Shown: piece by piece, positions 26,397 to 40,000 of the stretch
How the letters are laid out: each line of letters starts with the position of its first letter
Numbering within the stretch: the first letter of the stretch is position 1
Assembly (NCBI RefSeq): GCF_003369915.1
Contig: NC_046673.1
Span: 24,419,718 to 24,483,717, forward strand
DNA: 64,000 nt
Direction of reading: 5' to 3'
Origin: Drosophila miranda
Taxonomy: Eukaryota; Arthropoda; Insecta; Diptera; Drosophilidae
Notes under the pieces: model-generated
Database searches by the model: none
Told to the model about the DNA's origin: nothing
What the model saw: the letters and a program-made list of their open reading frames with translations, nothing else
Made by a program: the position numbers and the translations under genes

Positions 26397-29300
26397 GACT
26401 TTCTGCTGCAACACAAGCGGATGAAATTTTTTTGTTTTAGTGTTGCGAAAAAGTTTGCAGCAATTGCCAAAAATCGGGGAAAAATGTGAAAATTATACGG
26501 TATAAATGCGAAATTCGACAAAACTCCATAGAATAATACAAAATTAAGTGCGTGGCAAAAAGTTGCAGTTTACAAAATTAATTCGCCGAACAGAATTACC
26601 TGAAATTTTTTCCTAATTAACTACGATATTTTCTCGAATTATGGATTTGCCGGCCAGAATTTTGTGATTTTTTGCGGGGCCGCCAAAATTGCCTAATGCC
26701 CAAGCACAACACAAAAAATTTCTGCAATAGAAACTTTGAAGCGACGTGAAGAAGAAAACGACGAGCAGAGCGACACAAAAAATGGAATATATTTCTGTCG
26801 TCGTCTCTGTTTTTCTTTCCTTTTCCAATGCTCCTCGCACTCGCTGGCCGCTTACCCATAGTGTGTGTATGCGCACACACCAACACCATTAAAATGCTAG
26901 CACACTAGCAAACGTGCGAGAGCGTGTTACTCTCTTTCTCTCTCTGAGTCGTGTCGCTGTGAGTGCTAGTGTGTGTGCGTTTTTGTGTGGTGAAAACTTA
27001 CGAGAATATATCTGTACACGCGTTCCGTCCCGCTCTGGCGACCGCCACTGTCGGTGGAGCTTGGTCAGCATGACGAGTGGCAGACAGAGACCCCAAACCC
27101 AAAGCAAACCAAACGCAGAGGCGCAAAAAGCTTTTCGTCGAAAAACTTGCGAGTAGGCTCTCGATTTAAATCTCGTACGATGATGGCCGCCCGCTGCTGC
27201 GCCTCCAATGCGGAAGCGAAATCAAAATAATGCAATTTTTGCTTGTCAAAAAAACTAACGTCAGAAATTATGCCTTCTCTGTATGGGGAGTAATTACTAG
27301 AGTGAAATTTTTGGCAATTTTCCCTGCCATTTATTTTGTGGGAAAGGCGACTGTTACAAAAAGGGCGGCACTTGTTTGGCCCTGGCGGCAAAACGATTTG
27401 ATTATTTTTCCTATTTTTTAACTGCTGCGCAAGAGCGAGAGGGGCTACACGTCCACGTCTGGTTAGAGCTAGCGAGTGGGTAAAATATTGCGAGTGTGGG
27501 AGCGAGTTCAAGTGCCGTTGTCAAGTCGTGTCCGTCCGTCTGTGGCGGTGGCGGCGGCGGCGTAGGAGTCTGTGTCTCCGTCTCGTCTCTGTCTCGCCGA
27601 AAGGAGGCAGGAGGCAGGAGGTGGCGTCGGCGGAGGAGGAAGCTGTGGTGTGGCAGGGGGGCAGAGCAGCCCGGCCAGAACGCGGCAAGTCGGCTAAAAA
27701 GATAAATAAATATTGGCAATCGGTAGCATTCGCCGCAGTAGCCAAAGTAGCGGGAATGACATTGTCGCAGCCGTGTCGTAGTCCCGTTCTGTGGACATCT
27801 CTCACGCACACACATACACACAAACACCGAACCCCATGTGTTGCTGTGTCCTGTGTCTTATGCTGTGTTTGTGTTTTTTTTTTACAGTTAAAGTGCAATG
27901 TTAGAGCAAAGACAACGAGGAACGACGACGGAGCAACAACGAAGAATGCAGAAGCAGCGGAAGCAGCAGGACTACGTAGCAAACGCAACACAACAATAAT
28001 TAAAAGTGCAACAATTACAACAACCAAAACAACAACAACAACAACAAACATGTGAATTGCGTTTTTTTTTTTACCAAAACCAAAACAAAACCACGAAGAA
28101 CAAGTGTAGCCAGAGCCTGAGAGAGAGGGAGAGTGAAAGAAGGAGAAAGCGAAAAGCGAAGAGCGCCATAAGAAAGAGACAAAGAAAGAAAAAGCCGCCA
28201 AAATGTTATAGCAACAGCAACAAAAACATAAACAAAAACAACTAGCAACAAACCAACAGCAAGTAACAACAACAACAAATGTAATATAAATAACGGTTCA
28301 AGCAAAACCAAAAAACAATTTCGCGCGCGCTCTTTTTCCTTCTACCCTTTGTTTCTCTCAAAGACGGACGAGGACGAACACTGAAAACACACACAAACAA
28401 AAAAAATACAAAAAAACAACAAAACCGCTGCTTCTACGAATTATATTTTGTTCGTCAAACATATTTTTTGAAAACTTCAATCGTCATTCAATCATCGTCA
28501 TATTAACCACAACTCCACTCCCCCCGCAATATTCCGGAAACAGCAAACAAACAAAACAACAACAATTGCAACAATAACAACTTTGAAAAGTGGCTAGAAC
28601 AAGAACAGAAGAACAACAAAATAAGAAATCGGAAAGAAAGAAAGCAACAAAAACAAAAAGGAGCAGCCACCAAGAAACCACCACCAACACCAATCCCCCC
28701 CATCCCCAAACCAAGGTCATCTCTTTGGTGGGGCAAACCAACACGAAAATGCACGCGAGCGTTGACTGGTGTTTAAGAAACAACAAAATCGACAAAATTT
28801 ACCAGGAAGAGCAGCAGTATCAGCAGCAGAAGCAGCAGGAGCTGGAGGATCTGATCCGCTCGCGGTTGTTGTTGGGTGCGCAGCTGAGCTCGAAGTGGGT
28901 CGAGCTGACCTTCGAGGTGCGGTGCCAATTGGACACGGACGCGATAGATCTTTGGCTGGAGGAGAAGGCACAGGAGCGGCAAAAGGAAAACAGACGGAGT
29001 GCCACCAAAGCCACACCATCCACGCACACAGCCACAGCCACAGGCACAGTCAAAGTCACAGTAACAGTCACAGTCATAGCATCCTTGACAGCATCTGTAC
29101 CGCCGCCAGGAGAGAATTCTTCTTCGAGGAACAGAACGTCGAGATCATCTGGAGGAGCAGCAGCAGCAACAGGCGGAGTAGGAGGAGGAGGATCAAAAGC
29201 TGAAGCTGCCACAAACCACAAAACATCAACCGCAACCGCAACCGCACCGGCAACCGCAACCTTAACAACAAGTAAAACTAAAAACAAAAGAGGAGCAGGA

Positions 29301-30043
29301 GCAGGAACAGCAGAAGCAGAAGCAGCAGCAGCAGCAGCAACAGCAAATATTCAATTGACAGCTTTATCAAAGTTGGAGAAGCATCAAAAAACGATTCAAA
29401 TTAAATTTCAATTTCCACTGAAAATCCATCAATTGGAAAATCCCATATCGGTTTTTGCCATTTGAGTCCTAGCAGTCGGGCCGTGCTGTCGGGCAAGTAG
29501 TAGTTCCACCCGTGCCTGTGCTTGTGCTCCGTGTTCACGTTTGAGTTCAAATTCGATTTCGAATTCACGTTCCCGCGTTCTCCATTCCCCGTTTTCTCGT
29601 GTGTACCGTAAAGTGTGTAAAATTACAACAAGAAAGAAAAGAAAACGAAAGGGAAGGGAAAAGGAAAAAAAAACAAAAGCAAATAACAAAATTGTGCAAA
29701 TTTTGTAAAAGAAATACAGGAAAACAAAACAAAAGGAAAGGAAAATTTTAAGGAAATTTTCGAAAACATTTTTGTTGACAAAGCGAGCGGCAAGCGGCAA
29801 GCGGCGTCTTCCCGGCGTTCGTGCAGCGTCGTGCAGGGTCGTGTGGATCGTATCGTGCATCATCATACACTCGCACTCGACTCTCCGTATAATCATTAAT
29901 TTTGTTATTCAATTTAATTTCGAATTAAAATTAAATTTAAATTTGGATTACAATTTGGATTTCAATTTGTATTTGGATTTGTTGGATATCTTCGGTTCAA
30001 TCGAACTCTTCTGCAAAACTCTGCAGAACCCAAAGCGATCTTC
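26393..30043 (+). other. nej: nej 5' leader region (UTR exons and probable intron)
   Basis: This stretch precedes the nej start codon. An excellent 3' splice site, T9ACAG ending at 27887, suggests that a leader exon begins at 27888 and that 27.x kb is intronic. I could not fix the matching donor. From 27.9 kb the DNA is CAA/AAC-rich, like many Drosophila leaders, with numerous upstream ATGs. It also contains the coding-like block at 28749-29210. Confidence 0.45.
28749..29465 (+). other. Coding-like open frame in the nej leader, frame-shifting
   Basis: An ATG at 28749 (context ACGAAAATG) opens a frame of 238 codons ending at 29465; the same frame is open back to an ATG at 28590. Codons from about 28800 to 29010 have typical fly coding bias (CTG, GAG, CAG, GTC) and encode a mixed, non-repetitive sequence (for example ELEDLIRSRLLLGAQ, VELTFEVRCQLDTDAIDLW). 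After a CAC/CAG-rich run the good-looking sequence moves to another frame (29078-29150: RREFFFEEQNVEIIW), then a third (29149 on: LEEQQQQQAE, stop). Each step equals one missing base. It may be a real upstream peptide, a decayed separate gene, or a coding piece interrupted by unrecognised introns. I recognise no family. Confidence 0.35.
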
Positions 30044-33000
30044 ATGATGGCGGATCATTTGGACGAGCCGCCCACAAAGCGGGTTAAAATGGATCCAAGT
30101 GAGTAATCCTGGATTCCACGTCCCACATCCTGGACATATTCAAACATTCATTTTATTGCTTATTTTGCTTTTGTTGCTTTAGCGGATATCTCGTTGTTTC
30201 TGGAAGAGAATCTGCCCGACGAGCTGGTGTCCTCAAACAGCGGCTGGTCGGATCAGCTGAGTGGCGGCGGCGGCGGTGGCGCCTCGAATGTTGGCGTCAC
30301 AAACACAAACTCAACAGGCGGCGGCGGCGGACCCCAAGCCGTCGTCGGCGTCGGAGTCGGACCAAACAAACAGACAGGCCCTGGCCCTGGCTCTGGGCCA
30401 GGAGTCGGTCAGGTTGTCGTTACCTCACAAATGAACGGAGCCGGCGGTGGCTCCCAGCAGCCTGGCAGCGGCGGCGACGACGGCAGCGGCAACAGCAGCA
30501 GCGGAGGCGGCGGCGGAGGAGCGGGCAACCAGCAGCAGCTCCGCCAAATGCAGCAGCACCAGCAGCAGCTGCAGCACCTACTCCAGCAGCAGCAGCAACA
30601 GCAACAGCAGCAGCAGCAGCAGGGCCAGAAGGGGACCATGGTGGTACCGGGGATGAACCAATTAGGCAGCAAATCCCCAAATCTGCAGTCGCCCAATCAG
30701 AGCGTCATGCAGCAGGTTGCCACACAGATGGGCATGGTAAATTCGATGCCCATGTCGATATCGAATAATGGAAACAATGGCATGAATGCCATACCAGGTG
30801 AGTGCCGCTTGATCCCAGATCATTCTTTTTTCCTCTCGGATATATGTACATGTGCAATCCTGTCTCCCGTCTCCTGTCTCCTATCCGCAGGAATGAATAC
30901 AATCGCCCAAGGGAATCTGGGGAACATGGTCCTCACCAACAGCGTCGGCGGCGGCGGCATGGGTGGCATGGTCAACCAGCTGAAGCAGCAGCAGCAGCAG
31001 CCAGGCGGTGGCATGATCAATGCCGTTTCAGTGGCAGGCGGACCCGGAGGACCCGTGGGCGCTGGCAGCGGCTCAGTGGCACCCAACCAGCAGGGCATGC
31101 ACATGCAAAACGGTCCGATGATGGGTCGCATGGTCGGCCAGCAGCATATGCTGCGCGGTCCCCACATAATGGGCGCTGCCGGAGGTGGCAATGGACCAGG
31201 CGGCCCAGGGAATGGACCCGGCGGCGGAGGACCACGCATGCAGAATCCCAACATGCAGATGGGTAGGTCCACCGACGAGACCGACAAGGAGGGAGCCACT
31301 GCTAATCCTTATCCTAATCCTCTCGTTGCTCGTTTTCCCGCAGGACAACTGAATAGCATGCCCTACGGCGTGGGCCAGTACGGAGGTCCGGGCGGCAACA
31401 ATTCCCAGCAGCAACAGCAACAGCAGCAGCAGCAGCAGCTGCTTGCCCAGCAGATGGCACAACGGGGAGGAGTCGGTGTCATGCCGCAGGGCAATCGCCC
31501 CGTGGGCACTGTTGTCCCGATGCCCAGTTTGGGCGGCGATGGCACCGGCGGACCCACCGGACAGCTAGTGGGCGGCAATCCCCAGCAGCAGCAGCAGATG
31601 CTCGGACAGCAGCAGCAGCCGGGTGCCCTTGGACCTCGTCCCCCGCAGCCGAACCAATTACTGGGCCATCCGCAGCAGCAGCAGCAGCCAGGAACCTCAC
31701 AGCAGCAGCAACAGCAGCAGGGAGTCCAGGGTGTCCAGGTGGGAGCAGCAGGCGGAGCGGTGACAGCAGCAGTCGGAGGAGGAGCGGGAAATCCACAGGC
31801 GAACCGCCAGGATGTCCCCGACGACCGCAAGCGACAGATCCAGCAGCAGCTGATGCTCCTGCTGCACGCGCACAAGTGCAACCGGCGGGAGACCCTTAAT
31901 CCGAACCGCGAGGTCTGCAACGTCAACTACTGCAAGGCGATGAAGGCGGTACTGGCGCACATGGGTACCTGCAAGCAGAGCAAGGACTGCACCATGCAGC
32001 ACTGTGCTTCCTCGCGCCAGATCCTCCTGCATTACAAGACCTGCATCAACAGCACCTGCATCATCTGCTATCCGTTCCGCCAGAATCATTCGGTGTTCCA
32101 GAACGCCAATGTCGGAGGCGGCGGAGGAGCGGGAGGCGGTGGTGCGACCCCTGGCGGGGGCCCACCAGGCAGCGGAGGGGCCGGCGGTCTCCAACAACAG
32201 CAACAGAACCAACCTCTCACCGTGCTCGGTGGCGTCGGGGGATCACTCGATGGCAAGCAGCAGCAGCAGCAACAGGTAGGAGCCCCAGGAGGAGCCCAGA
32301 ATACGGGCCTCGTGATGCCCCAGCAGCAGCAGCAGCAGCAGGGCGGTGCACCCAAATCCAACGCCGAAATGGCCCAACAACTCGCCCAGCAGCAGCAGCA
32401 GGTCCAGCAGCAACAGCAACAGCACCAACAGCAGCAGGAGCTGCGACGCTTCGATGCCATGGGCCAGGTGGGACTCTCTCCCGTGACGGCCGGCAATATG
32501 ATCGGCGGTGGCGCGGGTGTCGGAGCGGGCCAGCAGCAGCAGCAGGGGATGCCTCCGAGCATTCGAATGCAGGGCATCCCACCCACAGTGCGAGTCCTGG
32601 GACCCACGGGTCCCGGTTCCGGTTCCGTCCTGCCCAACGATGTTAATAGCCTCCAGCAGCAGCAGCAGCAGATGCTCCAGGGCCAGTGCAATGCCGCCAA
32701 TGCTGGCAATCGGCGACGCGGCGGCCTCCCCAACATGGTCGACCAGCAGCAACAGCAGCAGACGAATCCCGCACAACAGCAGTTGGGAAACATTCCCACG
32801 GCGCTGTCTGTGAGCGTCGGAGGCTTCGGCAGCGCCAACTTTGGCGGAGGAGCGGCAGACAAGCAGCAGCTGGTGGGGCAGGCGGATCAGCTGTCGAAGC
32901 TGAAGGTGCCCCAAGTTCATCCCCCAAGTGGCGCAGGACCTGGTGGTGCGACTGGCGTGACTGCCGGCGGCCAGGGATCCAGTGTTCTGATGCCCGCCGA

Positions 33001-33999
33001 TACGACGGGTGCCAGCGGGGGGAATGCGAACGCGAATCCCAATCAGAATGCGGCTGGAGGCGGAGGTGGTGCCGGAGGAGGCGGCGGGACAGGAGGAACG
33101 GGTTCCACAGGCAACGACAGCGAAAAGGACTGGCGGGAGTCGGTGACGGCGGATCTGCGGAACCATCTCGTCCACAAGCTCGTGCAGGCCATCTTCCCCA
33201 CCTCCGATCCGACGACGATGCAGGACAAGCGGATGCACAACCTCGTCTCCTACGCGGAGAAGGTCGAGAAGGACATGTACGAGATGGCCAAGAGCCGCTC
33301 CGAATACTATCACCTGCTCGCTGAGAAGATCTACAAGATCCAGAAGGAGCTCGAGGAGAAGCGGCTAAAGCGCAAGGAGCAGCACCAGCAGATGCTCATG
33401 CAGCAGCAGGGCACGGGCCCCGTATCCGGTTCGGGTCCCGTGGTCGTTCCCGGCGGCGGCCCCGTTGGAGTGCCAGGAGGCGTGGGCGGAGTACCCGGCT
33501 CCGTCTCCAATCCTACGGTGGGCGGTGGCCTGCAGGGCGTCGTGGGGCCGCAACAACAGCAGCAACAGACCCAGCAGCAGCAATCCGTTGGCGGAGTCCG
33601 TCCCATCATCAGTCCAATGGGGGGCGTGATGCAGCCACAGCAGCTCCGTCCCCAGGGTCCTGGCGGCATGGTCGTCGGTCAGCAGCAGCAGCAGCCAGTG
33701 GGTGGCGGCCCCGTGGGTGTCGCAGGACTGGCAGGAGCACTCGGTGTTGGCGTTGGAGTCGGCGTTGGAGGCCAGGCGAATATGGTGACGATGCGTAGCC
33801 ACTCGCCCGGCGGCAACATGCTCACGTTGCAACAGCAGCAGCGCATGCAATTCCCGCAACAGCAGCAACAGCAGCAGGCTGGCAACATGCTGGTGGGTCC
33901 TCCGGGACCCAGTCCCGGCGGCATGGTAGTCAATCCCGTGCTCTCCCCCTTCCAGACGGCCGCTGGAGCGGCCAATGTCCTCACCAGTCCAGTGCCTGG

Positions 34000-34042
<43 letters not shown>

Positions 34043-37000
34043 CAGCAGCAGTTCATAAACGCAAATGGCGGCACCGTAGCGAGCAGCAATCCGCAGCTGA
34101 GCGAAATGATGAAGCAGCGACACCTCCACCAGCAGGCGGCGGCGGCAGCGGGCATGCTCATGCCCCAGTCACCCTTCAGCAATGCCACGGCCATTCAACA
34201 GCAGCAGCAGCAGCCGAACAGCAACAGCTTCAACTCTACTATGCAGCAGCAGCAGCAACAGCAGCAGAAGCCGCCTGGAAGTGTCCTCAACAACATGCCA
34301 CCGACACCCACGAGCCTTGATTCAGCCTTGAGTGCAGGAGGGGCAGGATCTGGTGCGGCGGGTAGTGGAGGTGCGAATGGAGGAGGAGGATCAGCAGGAG
34401 GTGTACCCTCGAGTGCGGGTGGAATGACGGTTTCAGCGCCCAGTCCCTCCCCCGGCGGCGGCGGTGGAGGATTCATCTCCAATGGTCCCGTCGGCACTCC
34501 CTCCAACAGCAGCAACACCAACACCAACAGCAACACCAACAACAACAGCAGCAGCAACAGCATCATCAATCCCCCGTCGGTGAACAGCCTCATGCAGCCA
34601 ATGAGCAATCGAGCCAACACTCCACCCTACGTGCCGGCCTCCCCCGTGCCGGCGACCAGTGCCACCGGCCTGGCGACTAACAGTGCCCCCACCTCGGCGG
34701 CAGCAACGTGCGCCAGCAACAGCAATAGCAATAGCAACGGCAGCAACGGGAGCAACAGCAACGGCAGCAACAGCAACGGAAGCAACTGCGGCAGCGGGAG
34801 CGGCAGTGGCAGTGGCAGTGGGAGCGGCAGTGTGGGAGGAGTTGGAGGCGTTATGGCCACCACAACGACCACGACGACGTCGGCAACGACGCCGCTCAGC
34901 TGCAATTCCTCCTCGTCGGCGACGGCAACGATTGCATCGAGCGGACCGGGCAGCGGAGGCTCTCTTTCGGCGCCGAACAGCAATCCCCACATGCTGGCAA
35001 CGACCTCCTCCGGTGGCAATGGTAGTGGCTGCAGCAACCAGCAGCAGCAGCAGTCACAGCCGAGCCGCATGATGAGCAGCTCGAGCAGCCTATCCTCCCA
35101 AATGGCCGCCCTGGAGGCAGCGGCGCGTGATAACGACGACGACACCCCATCACCCACGAACGACACAAACGGCAGCGGGGGCGGCGGCAAGGCTTCGAAG
35201 GGGAAGCTGGACTCGATCAAGCAGGAGGACGAGATCAAGAAGGAGTTCATGGATGACAGCTGCGGCGGCAACAACGACAGCTCCCAGATGGACTGCTCCA
35301 CGGGCGGCAAGGGCAAGAATGTCAACAACGACGGCACCAGCATGATCAAAATGGAGATCAAATCGGAGGACGCCGACGGCGATGGCAATGTCAAGATCAA
35401 GACCGAGCCCATGGATGTCGACGAGAGTGCCTCATCGGCCACACACGAAGGCGGCGGCGGTGGCGGCAAGGATGATATCAACGGGGCCCACGATGGCATC
35501 TCCGGAGCGGGGGGCATGGACATCAAGACCAAGATCGAGCCAAAGCCCCTGGTCCCAGAGCCACTGGCCCTGCAGGCTGGCGACAAGAAGAAGAAATGCC
35601 GTAAGTAATGACCAGAACCAAGTTTGGGGAAGTACCTGTCGCAGGACAATCCTTGCAATGCCTGCTATCACTCTCCCTCAGACCCCTTCCTTTGATACAA
35701 TCAAAAATAGCTGAGGGAACAGCTGACACTAATCTCTTTCTCTTCGTTAAGCTTCTGACAACACTCTTGGGGCCCTAGACATAAACAGAGAAAGTATGAG
35801 TTGAGCAGCCGAACACGAGGGGGTCGAGTGGGCGGAGGGGGCGGTGGGCCGCGATCAGAGACGAAGGCTGTGCCTAAAAGAGAACTGAACTGGTCTCTCG
35901 TGCAACATCTTCTATAGTCTTTCTTTTACTTTCAATAACGTCAACCATCCACTGATGGTTGATGGCTGATGGCTGATGGTTCAGGGATTGCGGATTGGGG
36001 ATTGGGGATTTCAAATTCAATGCTAAAATTGTAAAATCCTTATTACAGAATTCAATCCGGAGGAGCTGCGCACCGCATTGCTGCCAACGTTGGAGAAATT
36101 GCTGCGCCAGGAGCCGGAATCGGTGCCGTTTCGGTATCCGGTGGATCCGCAGGCGCTGGGCATACCTGACTACTTTGAGATCGTTAAGAAGCCGATGGAT
36201 CTGGGCACGATACGGAACAACATCCAGAACGGCAAGTACAGCGATCCCTGGGAGTACGTGGACGATGTTTGGCTGATGTTCGACAATGCGTGGCTCTACA
36301 ATCGAAAGACCTCACGCGTCTACCGCTACTGTACCAAGGTAACGTATCGTCCAAGGATATACGGGGGACTACAGCCGTACTCCAGCCGTGATCCATGCTG
36401 CCCCAATCGATGCTAACACCTGCTCCCCCATCTTCCCATCTTCCCATCTTTTCTCTCTCAGCTTTCGGAGGTGTTCGAGGCAGAGATCGATCCAGTGATG
36501 CAAGCCCTGGGCTACTGTTGCGGCAGGAAATACACCTTCAATCCCCAAGTGCTGTGCTGCTATGGCAAGCAGCTGTGCACGATACCGCGCGACGCTAAGT
36601 ACTATAGCTACCAGAACAGGTATGTGCTGCCCTCCTACTCACCCTTCTACTCTCATCCTTCTCCTCCCTGTCTCCCCACTCACCCACTCCACACATATAT
36701 GTTTCCCAGGGATCCAATCCACGTCACGTTTATCTGTTTGCTAAAAAGTTTGTCCGCCGTGCCAAAAGGATTGATGATTCCATGATTCCAAGATTCCAAA
36801 AAGTAGAGCCAAAGCCTCAATGCCACGCATCTGCTTCCGCTTCCGCTTCCGCTTCTGCTTTCCATGTTTACGATAATGACAAAATATTCTGATAGGTGCC
36901 TCCCAGATTCACCAATAAATAATATTGAATAAATTTGAAAAAAATATTCGAGTAGAGCGAGCAGAAAGAAACAAATAAGACAGGATCCCCCAGATATCTG

Positions 37001-40000
37001 TCTCAACAGATGTCCCCCAAAATCATGGATATCCTGACCAATCATGGATTATCGCTGGTACCCTGATGTTGAGTTACCGATTACCGGTTACTTTTCTAAC
37101 GGTAGTTTTTTGTAATTGATGTATCAATTACTGTCCGATAATCCGATTATCCCACTCATTATATTTACAACCATCCATCCCCTCCACCCCTGCTCCCTGC
37201 TCCTGCCACCCTTCCACACTCATCCGCCTTCCGTTTCTAATTGTTGTAATAATTGTGTGTAAACAAATTTTAATGCAAATTACCTAACACTTTTCGTTTC
37301 TCTTCCTTTCTTTCTTTTTTGCATTCTTTTCCATTCCCACCTCCTGTGTGTGTGTTCCTTGCTCCCGCCAAAACCAAAACAAAACAAAAACCAAAAACCA
37401 AAAACAAAACCAACAACAATTCCCGTTAACCTGCGTTCCGTTGCGCCTCCCAAATGTGCATATAACTGTGTCTGTGTATTTGTGTTTCTGTGTTACGTGT
37501 CGTCTCTTTGCCCACACATTTAATAATAATAATAATAATATGTGTATTCAAAATTATCTGTGCCTGTGTTTCTGTGTGTATTCGTGTGCCGTAATAATTA
37601 ATTAATTAACAAAACGAAACAAAAAACCGATTCGATCCGATCACCACACTCCATTCCATTTCACTCTTTCTCTCACTCACGGACACCACTCGCGCACGCA
37701 CTCATCTTCAAAATGCACTCATACACACACACACACACACACACAACACAAATGCGCCCTCGCTCAACACAATAATGATGATGATGATGACCATCTCGCT
37801 CTCGCACCCACCACAACCCATACCACAATCTGCAACCTGCCAACACTTGACAACACTACTCGCCACTTGCCTGCTCGTTCATTCGTTCGTTCGTTGTTGT
37901 TCTTTTTGGCTGCCATCTTCAAAAACTCTCTCGTACATCGCATCCAACAACAAAACTAAATCTTCGTAAACAAAAACGTAAACAAAAAAAAACCAAAACA
38001 AAAACCAGTCTAAAGGAATACGGTGTCGCCTCAAATAGATACACCTTCTGCCAAAAGTGCTTTAATGACATCCAGGGAGACACGGTCACACTGGGTGACG
38101 ATCCGTTGCAGTCACAAACGTAAGTATATGCCCCTTACCTACTTTCCCCCTTTATCCCGTTCGATCCGATCCGATCCCTATTCTAATCTTTTTTGTTCCG
38201 TATCCCTCTGTAGACAAATCAAAAAGGACCAATTCAAGGAGATGAAGAACGATCACCTGGAGCTGGAGCCTTTTGTGAACTGCCAGGAATGCGGCCGCAA
38301 GCAGCATCAGATCTGCGTCCTCTGGCTGGACTCCATCTGGCCGGGCGGCTTTGTCTGCGACAATTGCCTCAAGAAGAAGAACTCGAAGCGGAAGGAGAAC
38401 AAATTCAATGCCAAGCGCCTGCCCACCACCAAGCTCGGCGTCTACATCGAGACGCGCGTAAATAACTTCCTCAAGAAGAAGGAGGCGGGAGCGGGCGAGG
38501 TGCACATACGCGTAGTCAGCTCCTCGGAGAAGTGCGTCGAGGTGAAGCCGGGAATGCGGCGACGCTTTGTCGAGAGCGGGGACATGATGAACGAGTTCCC
38601 GTACCGGGCGAAGGCCCTGTTCGCCTTCGAGGAGGTGGACGGCATCGATGTCTGCTTCTTTGGCATGCACGTGCAGGAGTACGGATCCGAGTGTCCGGCG
38701 CCCAACACACGACGCGTCTACATTGCCTACCTCGATTCGGTGCACTTCTTCCGGCCGCGCCAATACCGTACCGCGGTCTACCACGAGATCCTGCTCGGGT
38801 ACATGGACTATGTGAAGCAGCTGGGCTACACGATGGCCCACATTTGGGCGTGTCCGCCATCGGAGGGGGACGACTACATCTTTCACTGCCATCCGACGGA
38901 CCAGAAGATACCGAAGCCGAAGCGCCTGCAGGAGTGGTACAAGAAGATGCTGGACAAGGGCATGATCGAGCGCATCATCCAGGACTACAAGGACATACTC
39001 AAGCAGGCGATGGAGGACAAGCTGGGCTCTGCCGCCGAGCTGCCCTACTTCGAGGGCGATTTCTGGCCAAATGTCCTTGAAGAGAGCATCAAGGAGCTCG
39101 ACCAAGAGGAGGAGGAGAAGCGCAAACAGGCAGAGGCAGCCGAGGCAGCTGCAGCGGCGAATGTAAGCCGATATTCCGAGGTGTTCATCACTTCTTAACT
39201 TTCGTTTTCCCCCCTCTAATAATTATCTTTTTTATCGTCGCGCCCAGCTCTTCTCCATCGAGGACAACGAGGTGAGTGGCGATGGCAAGAAGAAGGGCCA
39301 GAAGAAGGCCAAGAAGTCCAACAAGTCAAAGGCCGCCCAGCGGAAGAACAGCAAGAAGTCCAACGAGCATCAGTCGGGGAATGATCTCTCCGCGAAGATC
39401 TATGCCACGATGGAGAAGCACAAGGAAGTCTTTTTCGTGATACGCCTGCACTCGGCACAGTCTGCTGCCAGTTTAGCGGTGAGTCCCAAAGGAGCCAAAG
39501 GAGGATCGAGAACCCAGATTTATAATTGTATTTTTATCCTATTGTAGCCCATTCAAGACCCCGATCCTTTGCTAACCTGCGATCTGATGGACGGCCGCGA
39601 TGCATTCCTCACGCTGGCCCGCGACAAGCACTTTGAGTTCTCGTCGCTGCGGCGCGCCCAATTCTCGACGCTCTCAATGCTGTACGAGCTGCACAATCAG
39701 GGCCAGGACAAGTTCGTGTACACGTGCAACAATTGCAAGACGGCCGTTGAGACGCGCTATCATTGCACCGTCTGTGATGTAAGACAACGCCTCAGACAAA
39801 AGAAAATGCATACATAATCAATAATCCTATTTTGCTCTTTCGCAGGACTTTGATCTGTGCATTGTGTGCAAAGAGAAGGTCGGACATCCCCATAAAATGG
39901 AGAAGCTCGGCTTCGACATTGACGACGGCTGTGCACCGGCGGACCACAAGCAGGCCAATCCCCAGGAGGCCCGCAAACAGTCCATCCAGCGGTGCATCCA

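Noticed and set aside
32243..33313. 356-codon - strand open frame antisense to nej
   Set aside because: Leu/Ala-rich because it reads CAG runs backwards; shadow of nej exon 4.
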